From contig NZ_CP127165.1 of the NCBI RefSeq assembly GCF_030264275.1, forward strand, positions 291,001 through 355,000: 64,000 nt of DNA, given 5' to 3'. The notes under the pieces were generated by a model. It was not told the DNA's origin. It did not search any database and worked only from the letters and a program-made list of their open reading frames with translations. This DNA comes from Marivivens sp. LCG002 (GTDB lineage Bacteria; Pseudomonadota; Alphaproteobacteria; Rhodobacterales; Rhodobacteraceae). The translations under genes and the position numbers were made by a program. Below are positions 1 to 7,152 of this stretch, piece after piece; position 1 is the stretch's first letter; each line of letters starts with the position of its first letter.

Positions 1-741
1 CACTTCGGTCGACCCTGTAAAGGTGAGTTTGCGCACCTTGTGGTTCTCGCAGAATTCTTTGCCCACGCCCGAGGCATCCGAGGAGGTCACGACGGAAAAT
101 ACGCCTTTGGGCACGCCTGCCTGCTCGGCAAGCTTTGCCATCGCCAGAGCCGAGAGCGGCGTTTGAGAGGCGGGTCGGATCACAAAAGAGCAACCCGCCG
201 CGAGAGCAGGGGCGACTTTGCGGGCGATCATCGCATTGGGGAAATTCCACGGTGTGATACCGGCGGCAACCCCGATGGGCTGTTTGATGACGGTAATACG
301 CTTGTCGGGCATATGACCGGGGATGGTTTCGCCGTAAACGCGCTTGGCCTCTTCGCCGAACCACTCGACATAGCTCGCGCCATAGGCGATCTCGCCACGA
401 CTTTCGGCAAGAGGCTTACCCTGCTCGGCAGTCATGATGATGGCAAGATCTTCCTGATTTTCGATCATAAGATCATACCATTTACGCAAGACCGCGGCGC
501 GTTGCTTGCCGGTGCGGGCGGCCCATTCCTTCTGGGCGCTGTGGGCAACATCAATCGTTTTGGCCACTTCTTCGCGGCTGAGATCCGCCACATTCGCAAT
601 GACGTCACCGCGTGCGGGGTTGGTCACTTCGAACGTTTTCCCCGATGCCGAGCTGACCCATTCGCCGCCCGCGAAAGCGAATTCGGTCAACAGGTCAGGG
701 TTCTTGAGAAGAGATTTGAGATTGGTGCTTTTGCTGGACAT
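1..741 (-). CDS. gabD: NAD(P)-dependent succinate-semialdehyde dehydrogenase (partial, 3' end outside window)
   Basis: Aldehyde dehydrogenase superfamily enzyme oxidising succinate semialdehyde to succinate at the end of GABA degradation. Only the first 247 codons lie in the window. They contain the NAD-binding entry GITPWNFP near residue 161 and the glycine-loop motif FTGSTEV at the cut edge; the catalytic Cys and Glu lie beyond the window. The overall pattern (GEWV, AEQGKPLAES, PASQTPLSA) follows GabD closely. An oddity is Arg189 in FVIRPA, where most family members have the cofactor-contacting Lys. The start is fixed by a GGAGG a few bases upstream. The next gene is divergent. Confidence 0.9.
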   Translation of the reverse strand, partial: MSSKSTNLKSLLKNPDLLTEFAFAGGEWVSSASGKTFEVTNPARGDVIANVADLSREEVAKTIDVAHSAQKEWAARTGKQRAAVLRKWYDLMIENQEDLAIIMTAEQGKPLAESRGEIAYGASYVEWFGEEAKRVYGETIPGHMPDKRITVIKQPIGVAAGITPWNFPNAMIARKVAPALAAGCSFVIRPASQTPLSALAMAKLAEQAGVPKGVFSVVTSSDASGVGKEFCENHKVRKLTFTGSTEV

Positions 742-813
742 GGTATCCTCCGCCAAATTTGATCATATAGATACACGGCACCGACCCTAGGTCTAGTCTG
801 AATGGAAAGAATG

Positions 814-1587
814 ATGGAACTCGACGACGCATTTGCCAACGCAGCCTATATTCCGGGCGGCGTTGATTACCCCGAAAGATGGCTTGCCGAAGCTTTGGCA
901 TTTCGGAGCACCCATCCCGCCGCGCTTGACGTGCCCTACGCCGAGAGCGAGCGTTGCGCGTTTGATTTGTTCCAACCTGCTGGAGCACCCAAGGGTGTCG
1001 TCATCTTCGTCCACGGCGGATATTGGCTTCGTTTTGATCGCAAATACTGGTCGCATTTTGCCAACGGAGCGCTTGAACACGGATGGGCGGTTGCGATGCC
1101 CTCCTATGATCTTTGCCCGAAGGTGCGGATCAGCGAAATCGTGGCACAGGTCAAAGCCGCAATTGGCGTGATTGCGGATCAGGTCTCCGGTCCGATCCGG
1201 CTTGTCGGGCATTCAGCCGGTGGGCAACTTGTGGCACGGATGATCGCTTCGGATATCGACGAACCTTGGGTCTCTCGGATTGCCAAAGTTATGCCGATCT
1301 CGCCCGTTGCGGACCTTGCCCCCTTGATGCGCACGTCGATGAATGCGGATTTGCGGATTGATGCGGAGGAAGCGGCGGCGCAAAGCCCGATCAATCTTGG
1401 CAAGCATGACGTGCCCGTCACGGTCTGGGTCGGCGCAGACGAACGGCCCGTTTTCGTCGAGCAGGCGACGCGGCTCGCAACCGAATGGAATGCCGCTCTT
1501 GTGGTCGAGCAGGGGCGGCATCATTTCGATGTGATCGACGGGCTTGCCGATCCCCAAAGCGCACTGATGCGGGCTCTGCTCGACTAG
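814..1587 (+). CDS. Alpha/beta hydrolase, arylformamidase (kynurenine formamidase)-like
   Basis: Cytoplasmic alpha/beta hydrolase of about 257 residues. It has the oxyanion-hole motif HGGYW at residues 67-71, the nucleophile elbow GHSAGG with Ser134, and a C-terminal HHFD that supplies the likely catalytic His. HGGYW plus GHSAGG is the signature of the KynB-like/BD-FAE esterase group, so hydrolysis of N-formylkynurenine or a related ester or amide is plausible, but the substrate is not shown. In-frame ATGs occur at 802, 811 and 814; 814 is chosen because GGAAAGA sits just before it. The gene stands alone between a divergent dehydrogenase and a convergent small gene whose stop codon overlaps its own. 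Confidence 0.8.
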   Translation: MELDDAFANAAYIPGGVDYPERWLAEALAFRSTHPAALDVPYAESERCAFDLFQPAGAPKGVVIFVHGGYWLRFDRKYWSHFANGALEHGWAVAMPSYDLCPKVRISEIVAQVKAAIGVIADQVSGPIRLVGHSAGGQLVARMIASDIDEPWVSRIAKVMPISPVADLAPLMRTSMNADLRIDAEEAAAQSPINLGKHDVPVTVWVGADERPVFVEQATRLATEWNAALVVEQGRHHFDVIDGLADPQSALMRALLD

Positions 1588-2018
1588 AGCGGCTCTGGTG
1601 CCTTGATTAAAAAGGCACCGTGAAAGCGCAGGTTTTCGGTATCGCCGAGTGAAAAAGGAAATCCGCCGAACGCATATTCGGACATGATCACCACGCTATT
1701 GTCGGGCCCCATATGCGACTGGAGTGCGTCGACCTGTTCGGGTGAAAAGAAATCCGAGAGAACATCCCCAACTTGGTCTTGGTATCCCGTAACCAGATAC
1801 GACGTGTCGATATAGGCTCCGGGAAGGGCGCGTGTCAGCGGGGTTGGGCTGTCGGCATCGTCATTGTCGCCAAAGCAATAGGCAACAAGCTCGTCCTCTG
1901 TCGCAAACACGCCAGAGAAGAAATAGACCCGAACAAAGCCTTCGGGCGCCCTTGGGGGCAGTTCGGGTGTATCGTCGGAAGGTGGCTCAAAGCTGAAAAG
2001 TTCGGACCAGATCGACAT
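1584..2018 (-). CDS. Hypothetical acidic protein, 144 aa
   Basis: Not recognised. The product is a soluble, acidic protein of 144 residues with no signal peptide or membrane segment. The middle reads as alternating beta strands (FVRVYFFSGVF, NSVVIMSEYAFGG) with an acidic loop GDNDDADS. The start at 2018 is chosen because GGAGGGAGC precedes it at good spacing; an upstream in-frame start at 2192 would add a poorly coding extension without a ribosome-binding site. Its stop codon overlaps that of the convergent hydrolase gene. No function can be assigned. Confidence 0.7.
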   Translation of the reverse strand: MSIWSELFSFEPPSDDTPELPPRAPEGFVRVYFFSGVFATEDELVAYCFGDNDDADSPTPLTRALPGAYIDTSYLVTGYQDQVGDVLSDFFSPEQVDALQSHMGPDNSVVIMSEYAFGGFPFSLGDTENLRFHGAFLIKAPEPL

Positions 2019-2208
2019 GGTGCTCCCTCCGTTTGTCTTTGCAGTCAAAGGGCATGATCCGAGCGCAGAATGCAAGCTTCTATGCGTTTGCGGGCGCATG
2101 GCCGCATGTTCAAAAGGCAGCTTTTCGACAATTTGGAACTCTATCCTTTCGTTCTTCAAAATCTTCTGGAATTTGTGTCGAACTCTTGCCATATCTTCTC
2201 ACGAGAGC
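2019..2208. other. Intergenic region upstream of the creatinase leader
   Basis: About 190 bases separate the divergent hypothetical gene from the structured leader of the creatinase gene. It is relatively AT-rich in its second half and should hold both promoters, but I see no convincing -35/-10 pair. No open frame here has a ribosome-binding site. Confidence 0.5.
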
Positions 2209-2325
2209 GTGGCGATGGCGTCGCCACAGGTCATTCCTATCTCGCGGGTTTGTCCCGCAGTCTCCTGAACGCCGGGATCTTCTTTTGGAGGTCCGGTGGG
2301 ACCTCTGCGAAAAATGAGGTCTAAA
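2209..2325 (+). promoter_or_regulatory. Structured creatinase mRNA leader with alternative hairpins (candidate riboregulator)
   Basis: Two stand-alone perfect hairpins come first: GTGGCGA/TCGCCAC at 2209-2215/2221-2227 and GCGGG/CCCGC at 2244-2248/2254-2258. Three overlapping pairings follow. (a) CCGG-ATCT, 2272-2280 with one bulged G, pairs with AGGTCCGG at 2289-2296. (b) GAGGTCC at 2288-2294 pairs with GGACCTC at 2299-2305. (c) GACCTC at 2300-2305 pairs with GAGGTC at 2316-2321, which contains the Shine-Dalgarno bases six nucleotides before the ATG at 2326. Structures b and c cannot coexist and a excludes b, so the leader could switch translation on and off. It matches no riboswitch class I know. 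Confidence 0.5.
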
Positions 2326-3531
2326 ATGACAGCACGTCCCCAGTCTTATCGTTTCCATCAGGGCGACCGTATTCTTCCTTTTGCAGAATCAGAATACGAA
2401 GCCCGTGTTACCGGACTCCGTAAAATCATGGCGGAAAAAGGGGTGGATGCGGTTGTGCTCACGTCCATGCACAACGTCGCCTATTACTCGGGTTTTCTGT
2501 ATTGCTCGTTCGGCCGTCCCTATGCCTATGTCGTAACGGCAGGTCAGGCCGTTACCATCAGCGCAGGGATCGACGCGGCTCAGCCTTGGCGCCGCTGCTA
2601 TGGTGATAACATCACCTATACGGACTGGCAGCGTGACAACTACTGGCGCACGATCCGTGATATCACGGGAACAGGCGCTGTGATCGGCTATGAGGCGGAT
2701 CATCTCACGCTGCTCCAAAGCCAGAAGCTGGATCATTTCCTCGCACCCAAGAGCAGCTTGGATATCGCACCTGCAACGATGGAACAGCGGATGCGCAAAT
2801 CCGCCGCCGAAATCGAACTTATCCGCGCAGGCGCGGCTGTTGCCGACGTCGGTGGCTTTGCAATCCGCGAGGCCATCAAGGTCGGCGCCCGTGAGATCGA
2901 TGTCGCCATGGCAGGTCGCGATGCCATGGAACTTGAAATCGCCAAACGCTTTCCCGATGCCGAATACCGCGATACCTGGGTCTGGTTCCAGTCGGGGATC
3001 AACACCGACGGCGCACATAACCCCGTGACGGCGCGTGCTCTCGAAGTGGGTGATATCCTGAGCTTGAACACCTTCCCGATGATCTCGGGATACTATACCG
3101 CGCTCGAGCGGACGTTGTTCGTCAAAGAGGTCGATGCCGCGAGCCTCAAGATCTGGGAAGCTAACGTTGCAGCGCATGAATACGGCATGTCGCTTCTCAA
3201 GCCCGGTGCAAGCTGTGCGGAAATTACTGCCAAGATCAACGACTTCTTCGAAGAGCGTCAGCTTTTGCAGTATCGCACTTTCGGCTACGGCCATTCGTTC
3301 GGCGTCTTGTCGCACTACTATGGCCGTGAAGCGGGCCTCGAACTTCGCGAAGATATCGACACCGTCCTCGAAGAAGGCATGGTCATTTCGATGGAGCCGA
3401 TGCTCACCATCGCCGAAGGCCAGCCCGGTGCAGGCGGCTACCGCGAGCACGATATCCTCGTCATCACCAAAGACGGTAACGAGGACATCACCAAATACCC
3501 CTATGGCCCCGAGTTCAACGTCGTAGGCTGA
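2326..3531 (+). CDS. Creatinase (creatine amidinohydrolase)
   Basis: Cytoplasmic pita-bread-fold (M24) enzyme that hydrolyses creatine to sarcosine and urea. The 401 residues match the family length of about 403 and follow Pseudomonas putida creatinase almost without gaps. The catalytic His corresponds to H231 in SGINTDGAHNP, the two Glu to E261 (ALERT) and E357 (SMEP), and the substrate-binding Arg to R64 (SFGRP) and R334 (YYGREAG), each within one position of the characterised enzyme. These residues separate creatinase from the metal-dependent prolidases of the same fold. The start at 2326 is set by GAGG at 2316-2319; in-frame starts at 2296 (GTG) and 2314 lack a site. No sarcosine oxidase or transporter lies nearby, so it is probably transcribed alone. 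Confidence 0.93.
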   Translation: MTARPQSYRFHQGDRILPFAESEYEARVTGLRKIMAEKGVDAVVLTSMHNVAYYSGFLYCSFGRPYAYVVTAGQAVTISAGIDAAQPWRRCYGDNITYTDWQRDNYWRTIRDITGTGAVIGYEADHLTLLQSQKLDHFLAPKSSLDIAPATMEQRMRKSAAEIELIRAGAAVADVGGFAIREAIKVGAREIDVAMAGRDAMELEIAKRFPDAEYRDTWVWFQSGINTDGAHNPVTARALEVGDILSLNTFPMISGYYTALERTLFVKEVDAASLKIWEANVAAHEYGMSLLKPGASCAEITAKINDFFEERQLLQYRTFGYGHSFGVLSHYYGREAGLELREDIDTVLEEGMVISMEPMLTIAEGQPGAGGYREHDILVITKDGNEDITKYPYGPEFNVVG

Positions 3532-3545
3532 TTATTTTGCAGCAG

Positions 3546-3573
3546 TGCACGGCAGAAACCACTCTGCCGTGCA
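3546..3573 (+). terminator. Hairpin terminator after creatinase
   Basis: Perfect 11-bp inverted repeat TGCACGGCAGA/TCTGCCGTGCA with a 6-nt loop, just after the creatinase stop. There is no clear T-run after it, so termination is inferred from position and stem strength. Confidence 0.55.
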
Positions 3574-3658
3574 ACAAAACGTCTCGATCGTGCGCTAGTA
3601 ATTTGCGCTTTCGCGCCAAAATGCTATCACGAGCCCAGAAGACTTTTGGATTGCTGCC

Positions 3659-4534
3659 ATGACCTTGTTTGATTTGCCGCGCGCCTCGCTCGCGCTGCGT
3701 GCCTTTATTTCCGTTCTCTTGCTTTCAAGCCTTGCGGCCTGTGTTACCGAAGAGGCCGTAGAAGAAACCCAGCCCGTCGTCGAAACCTTTGTCGAAGGTT
3801 ATGGTCCGATCATGGACAAGGGCTATGCACTTCCAGGTGTGCCGAGTGAATACCTCGAAGAGCCGAACCGCCGCACGATCGTTCTCTATTCGGGCGACGA
3901 GAAGCCGGGCACGATCGAGGTCGATCCCTACGCTAAATTCCTTTATTTCATCGAGGACGACGGCACCGCGATCCGTTACCCGATTGCTGTTGGTCGTCAG
4001 GGCCGATCCATGCGCGGGACAACCGTGATCCGTCGCAAAGAGGAATGGCCCGGTTGGATTCCGACCGAAAATATGCTTCGGACCGAACCCGAGGTCTACG
4101 GACCCTTCGCACGTGGCATTCCGGGGGGATTGCGTAGCCCGCTGGGCGCACGCGCTCTCTATCTCTATCGCGGAGGCAAGGACACGATGTACCGGATCCA
4201 CGGGACCAATGATCTTGCATCGATCGGGAACTCGGGGTCTGCGGGCTGTATCCGCATGTTCAACCACGACATCATCCATCTGTTCGAAATGGTGCCCAAC
4301 GGGACCAAGGTCGTTGTCCGCACCAAGGCCGATTCTATCCGTCTTGAAGGCGAGGATTACGCCTCGCGCGGGGAAGAGCTTGAAGCCACGCGCGTCGATC
4401 CCGACCTGATCTACAGCGAAGAGGCCGTCGCCGCCGATCGTCCGCTTGCGCAAATTCTGGCTGACGAATTGGTCAAGGAGCCCGAAGAGGACACCGAAGA
4501 GACAACCGAAGAGCCCCAGCGCGGAGATACATGA
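3659..4534 (+). CDS. L,D-transpeptidase (YkuD/ErfK family), predicted lipoprotein
   Basis: Periplasmic peptidoglycan-remodelling enzyme that forms 3-3 cross-links or attaches proteins to meso-diaminopimelate. A hydrophobic N-terminus ends in a lipobox LAAC with Cys28, followed by an acidic linker. The YkuD domain spans roughly residues 72-218 and contains [10 protein letters not shown]...SAGCIRM, giving catalytic His181 and Cys197. A long acidic C-terminal tail (about residues 220-291) is unusual. The stop overlaps the next start (ATGA), so it is translationally coupled to two small membrane-protein genes. Confidence 0.88.
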   Translation: MTLFDLPRASLALRAFISVLLLSSLAACVTEEAVEETQPVVETFVEGYGPIMDKGYALPGVPSEYLEEPNRRTIVLYSGDEKPGTIEVDPYAKFLYFIEDDGTAIRYPIAVGRQGRSMRGTTVIRRKEEWPGWIPTENMLRTEPEVYGPFARGIPGGLRSPLGARALYLYRGGKDTMYRIHGTNDLASIGNSGSAGCIRMFNHDIIHLFEMVPNGTKVVVRTKADSIRLEGEDYASRGEELEATRVDPDLIYSEEAVAADRPLAQILADELVKEPEEDTEETTEEPQRGDT

Positions 4535-4803
4535 TGTCATTCATCAGGCTGGTACTCTTCGGGTTCCTCGCTCTGAGTGTGATCTATGTTTCTCTTTCGG
4601 TCTACTTCCGCTCGGTCCGCAGGGAAAATCTTGAAGAGGACTGGGCGGAAAATCACCCTGACGGGGGTGATCCGTCCGAGCGGAGCGACTATATCGAACG
4701 CGGAATGGGCGAATATGCGGGCAGCATACGCAAGCGGCTCGTTCTGTTGGTTTATATCGTTCCTATCGCTGCAATCGCGGTGATCCAATATTTGACGAAC
4801 TGA
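4531..4803 (+). CDS. Small two-helix membrane protein, 90 aa
   Basis: Conserved hypothetical inner-membrane protein. A hydrophobic helix at residues 5-25 and another at about 70-88 flank a charged loop (RRENLEEDW...ERGMGEY). Homologues in Rhodobacteraceae are sometimes labelled 'cation/multidrug efflux pump', which the length does not support. The start overlaps the L,D-transpeptidase stop, with GGAG at 4522-4525. It sits between a cell-wall enzyme and a DUF1523 protein in one operon, which suggests an envelope role; the function is unknown. Confidence 0.72.
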   Translation: MMSFIRLVLFGFLALSVIYVSLSVYFRSVRRENLEEDWAENHPDGGDPSERSDYIERGMGEYAGSIRKRLVLLVYIVPIAAIAVIQYLTN

Positions 4804-4810
4804 GGGCGCC

Positions 4811-5479
4811 ATGCCGAGTATCAAGTCCATCATCCGCATCGTGCTCTTTGTGATTTTTGGAGCGTTTTTGCACTATACGCTCCCCCAGCATGATGTCGTG
4901 CGGATCAATTCCACCGAAATCATCCGTCAGGATCTTAGCGGTTGGAACAAGGTCTTTTACGCCAATGGCGATTCAGGCAATGCCGAACAGACCACGCGCG
5001 ATCTTCGTCTGATCAACACCGTCCGCAAGAACACTCTTTTCTTTGGGTTCTACAAAACGGGCGGCGAAGAAACGATGGTGTATCGCAACGAGGATACGGG
5101 TTGGATCTGGCCGCCTTATTTCAAGTTCGACAGCTCGGATCTTCAGGCCGAGGCCTCTGACAACATTTCCCAAGCGACAAACCCGCGCTGGGTTGTGATC
5201 ACCCATTACGGCTGGCGGAACCGCTATATTTCAATCTATCCCAACGCGATCAGCATCCGCCCTGTCGACAGCCCCGATGTGCGGATCATTCCATGGTTCA
5301 ACATTTTCTTCTTCGTCTTCCTGCTGATCGCTTTTCTCATGGTCCGCGCGATGTGGCGCCAATTCGTCGAGCGCACCGTTGATCCCGCCCTTACCTCTGC
5401 GGGAAACCGCTGGGACGAGGTCGAGGCCGAGTATGCCGAGAAGAAGTCGCGGCTTCGCAGGTTTTTCAGCAAGAAATGA
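4811..5479 (+). CDS. DUF1523 family membrane protein
   Basis: Protein of 222 residues with a membrane segment near residues 8-22 and a second at about 162-182, enclosing a soluble, probably periplasmic domain rich in Tyr and Trp (HYGWRNRYISIYPN). The C-terminus is charged and cytoplasmic. The sequence fits the DUF1523 family, typical of Rhodobacteraceae, whose role is unknown. It is the last gene of the three-gene L,D-transpeptidase operon, starting 7 bases after the previous stop behind GAGGGC. Its stop directly abuts that of the convergent AraC-family pseudogene. Confidence 0.8.
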   Translation: MPSIKSIIRIVLFVIFGAFLHYTLPQHDVVRINSTEIIRQDLSGWNKVFYANGDSGNAEQTTRDLRLINTVRKNTLFFGFYKTGGEETMVYRNEDTGWIWPPYFKFDSSDLQAEASDNISQATNPRWVVITHYGWRNRYISIYPNAISIRPVDSPDVRIIPWFNIFFFVFLLIAFLMVRAMWRQFVERTVDPALTSAGNRWDEVEAEYAEKKSRLRRFFSKK

Positions 5480-6333
5480 TCAGCTTGGCTGAAGCACGTT
5501 CTTTTGCATTTTGAGCCGGAACTGGTGCGGGGTAATCCCGAAATGGCTCGAAAAGCATTTATGGAAATGGCTTAGGTTGGGAATCCCGCAATCTGCCGCG
5601 ATTTCGGCAAGTTGATCGGTGGTCCCTGCCAAACGGCGGCCCGCGTATTCCATCCTGATTTTGTTGATATATTCAGAAGGGGTCTGACCCAGGATCGCCT
5701 TGGCTGTGCGGCTCACATGGGCATGTGCACGGCCCGTAACGGCGACAAATCCTGCTGCACCTTCGCGGAAAACTTCGGGATTATGCGCAGCGGCGCAGGC
5801 CATGACCAACCAGTCCGGCGCTTCCTCGCGCGTCTGCTGCGCTTCTGCGCTTCTGCGACGAGCTCTGCGCAAAGCGGAAGTAAAAAGGCTTCGGCCTCGA
5901 GCGCGGAGCGCGCAACACGTTCAAGTCGCAAGGCTTGTTTGTTGAGTGCGGCCAGTTCGCGGATGTCGCGATGCGCGACATGGGGCAACGGCGCGGTCGA
6001 CCAGAAAAACCGTCCTGCAAGCGCGTCGTGACGCTCTCCGATGTTGCGGATCAGTTCGGCCGAAAACGTGACCGAGACCACAAAGGTATCCTCGGCGCGC
6101 GCATGAAGGGCATGGGGTTCCCCCGCACGCACAAAGACGACCTTGCCCTCGTCGAGATCGATTTTCTCGTTGCCAAGGGTCAGGCGCATTTCCCCGTTTT
6201 GGACCCAGATCAACTCGTAAAAATCTTGGGAATGAAGCGCTTTGGCGCGCCGTTGTTCAAGGGACGATCGCGCCATGTGATAGGCGGCGCCATCACGCAA
6301 AACATCACGAGAGAGGAGATCAATACACTTCAT
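5480..6333 (-). pseudogene. AraC-family transcriptional regulator, interrupted by an 8-bp tandem duplication
   Basis: Reading from 6333, an N-terminal cupin sensor domain (FYELIWVQNGEMRLTLG, FVRAGEPHAL) runs in one frame to about residue 160. The AraC-type double helix-turn-helix (LAEIAADCGIPNLSHFHKCF, FGITPHQFR) continues in another frame and ends at 5480. The break lies at 5841-5856, where GCTTCTGC occurs twice in tandem. Removing one copy gives an uninterrupted 281-residue protein with the natural join AELVAEAQQTREEAPDW. The gene is therefore either recently inactivated by slippage, phase-variable, or a sequencing error. It is divergent from rpe. Confidence 0.82.
5841..5856. repeat. 8-bp tandem duplication causing the AraC frameshift
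   Basis: GCTTCTGC occurs twice in direct tandem (5841-5848, 5849-5856), preceded by CTGCTGC. Eight bases is not a multiple of three, and the coding frame changes exactly here. Confidence 0.85.
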
Positions 6334-6383
6334 AGGCGAGTCATAGCATAGAGTTTGCAAATGCAACGTGACAATAGTGACGC

Positions 6384-6397
6384 AGGTTCAAGGTTCA
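6384..6397. repeat. Tandem 7-bp repeat upstream of rpe
   Basis: AGGTTCA is present twice back to back (6384-6390, 6391-6397) in the 126-base gap between the AraC gene and rpe. A TATAAA at 6421-6426 could be the rpe -10 box. Whether the repeat binds a regulator is unknown. Confidence 0.3.
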
Positions 6398-6459
6398 TAG
6401 TGACCTTGGACGATTTGGACTATAAAGGCGGCACAAACGCTCAAAAAGGAAGCTACGCG

Positions 6460-7152
6460 ATGCAATTCGACCGCACCATCAAGATTGCCCCTTCGATCCT
6501 TTCTGCGGATTTTGCCAATTTCGGCGCCGAATGTCAGGCGATCGAGGCACAGGGCTGCGATTGGGTTCACGTCGACGTCATGGACGGGCATTTTGTGCCC
6601 AATATCACCTTTGGCCCCGCGACCTGTTCTGCGATCCGTCCCCACATCAAGGGCGTGATGGATGTGCACCTGATGATTGCGCCGGTTGATCCTTACATCG
6701 AAGCCTTTGCCGCGTCGGGCGCCGATTTTATTACCGCTCACGTCGAGGCAGGACCCCACATCCACCGCACGCTCCAGGCGATCCGCGGTGCAGGGGCCAA
6801 GGCTGGTGTCGCGCTCAATCCCGCAACCCGCGCCGAAGAGGTCGAATATCTTCTCGATATGGTCGACATGGTCTGTGTGATGACCGTGAACCCCGGCTTC
6901 GGCGGACAGAAATTCATCCATTCCCAGGTCGAAAAGGTGCGCAAACTCCGCGCTATGATCGGAGATCGTCCGATCCATATCGAGATCGATGGCGGCGTCG
7001 ACCCGACCACGGCGCCCTTGGTTGCGGCAGCGGGCGCGGACGTTCTCGTGGCGGGGTCCGCTGTCTTCCGTGGCGGTTCCGTTTCGAACCCCGCGCCCTA
7101 TGGCGAAAACATCCGCGCGATCCGCGAAGCGGCGAACAAAGCCTTGGCCTAG
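6460..7152 (+). CDS. rpe: Ribulose-phosphate 3-epimerase
   Basis: Cytoplasmic TIM-barrel enzyme interconverting D-ribulose 5-phosphate and D-xylulose 5-phosphate in the pentose phosphate or Calvin pathway. The 230 residues are standard. The metal ligands H37 and D39 (WVHVDVMDG), H70 (DVHLM) and D177 (IEIDGGVD) are all present, as is the phosphate loop VAGSAVF. The start at 6460 is chosen for AAAAAGGA upstream; an in-frame ATG at 6355 would add an unconserved extension into the AraC promoter region. Its stop overlaps the uvrB stop from the opposite strand. Confidence 0.95.
   Translation: MQFDRTIKIAPSILSADFANFGAECQAIEAQGCDWVHVDVMDGHFVPNITFGPATCSAIRPHIKGVMDVHLMIAPVDPYIEAFAASGADFITAHVEAGPHIHRTLQAIRGAGAKAGVALNPATRAEEVEYLLDMVDMVCVMTVNPGFGGQKFIHSQVEKVRKLRAMIGDRPIHIEIDGGVDPTTAPLVAAAGADVLVAGSAVFRGGSVSNPAPYGENIRAIREAANKALA

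Noticed and set aside
2190..2325. Glycine or guanidine riboswitch before creatinase
   Set aside because: The conserved cores of glycine aptamers and the ACGR loops of guanidine-II hairpins are absent; the loops here are TGGCG, TTTGT and GGTG.
2389..3450. A 353-codon open frame opposite the creatinase gene
   Set aside because: Shadow of creatinase codons; the sense strand has all catalytic residues.
4531..4803. Efflux-pump function for the 90-residue membrane protein
   Set aside because: A two-helix protein of this length has no transporter domain; the label circulating for homologues is not supported by the sequence.
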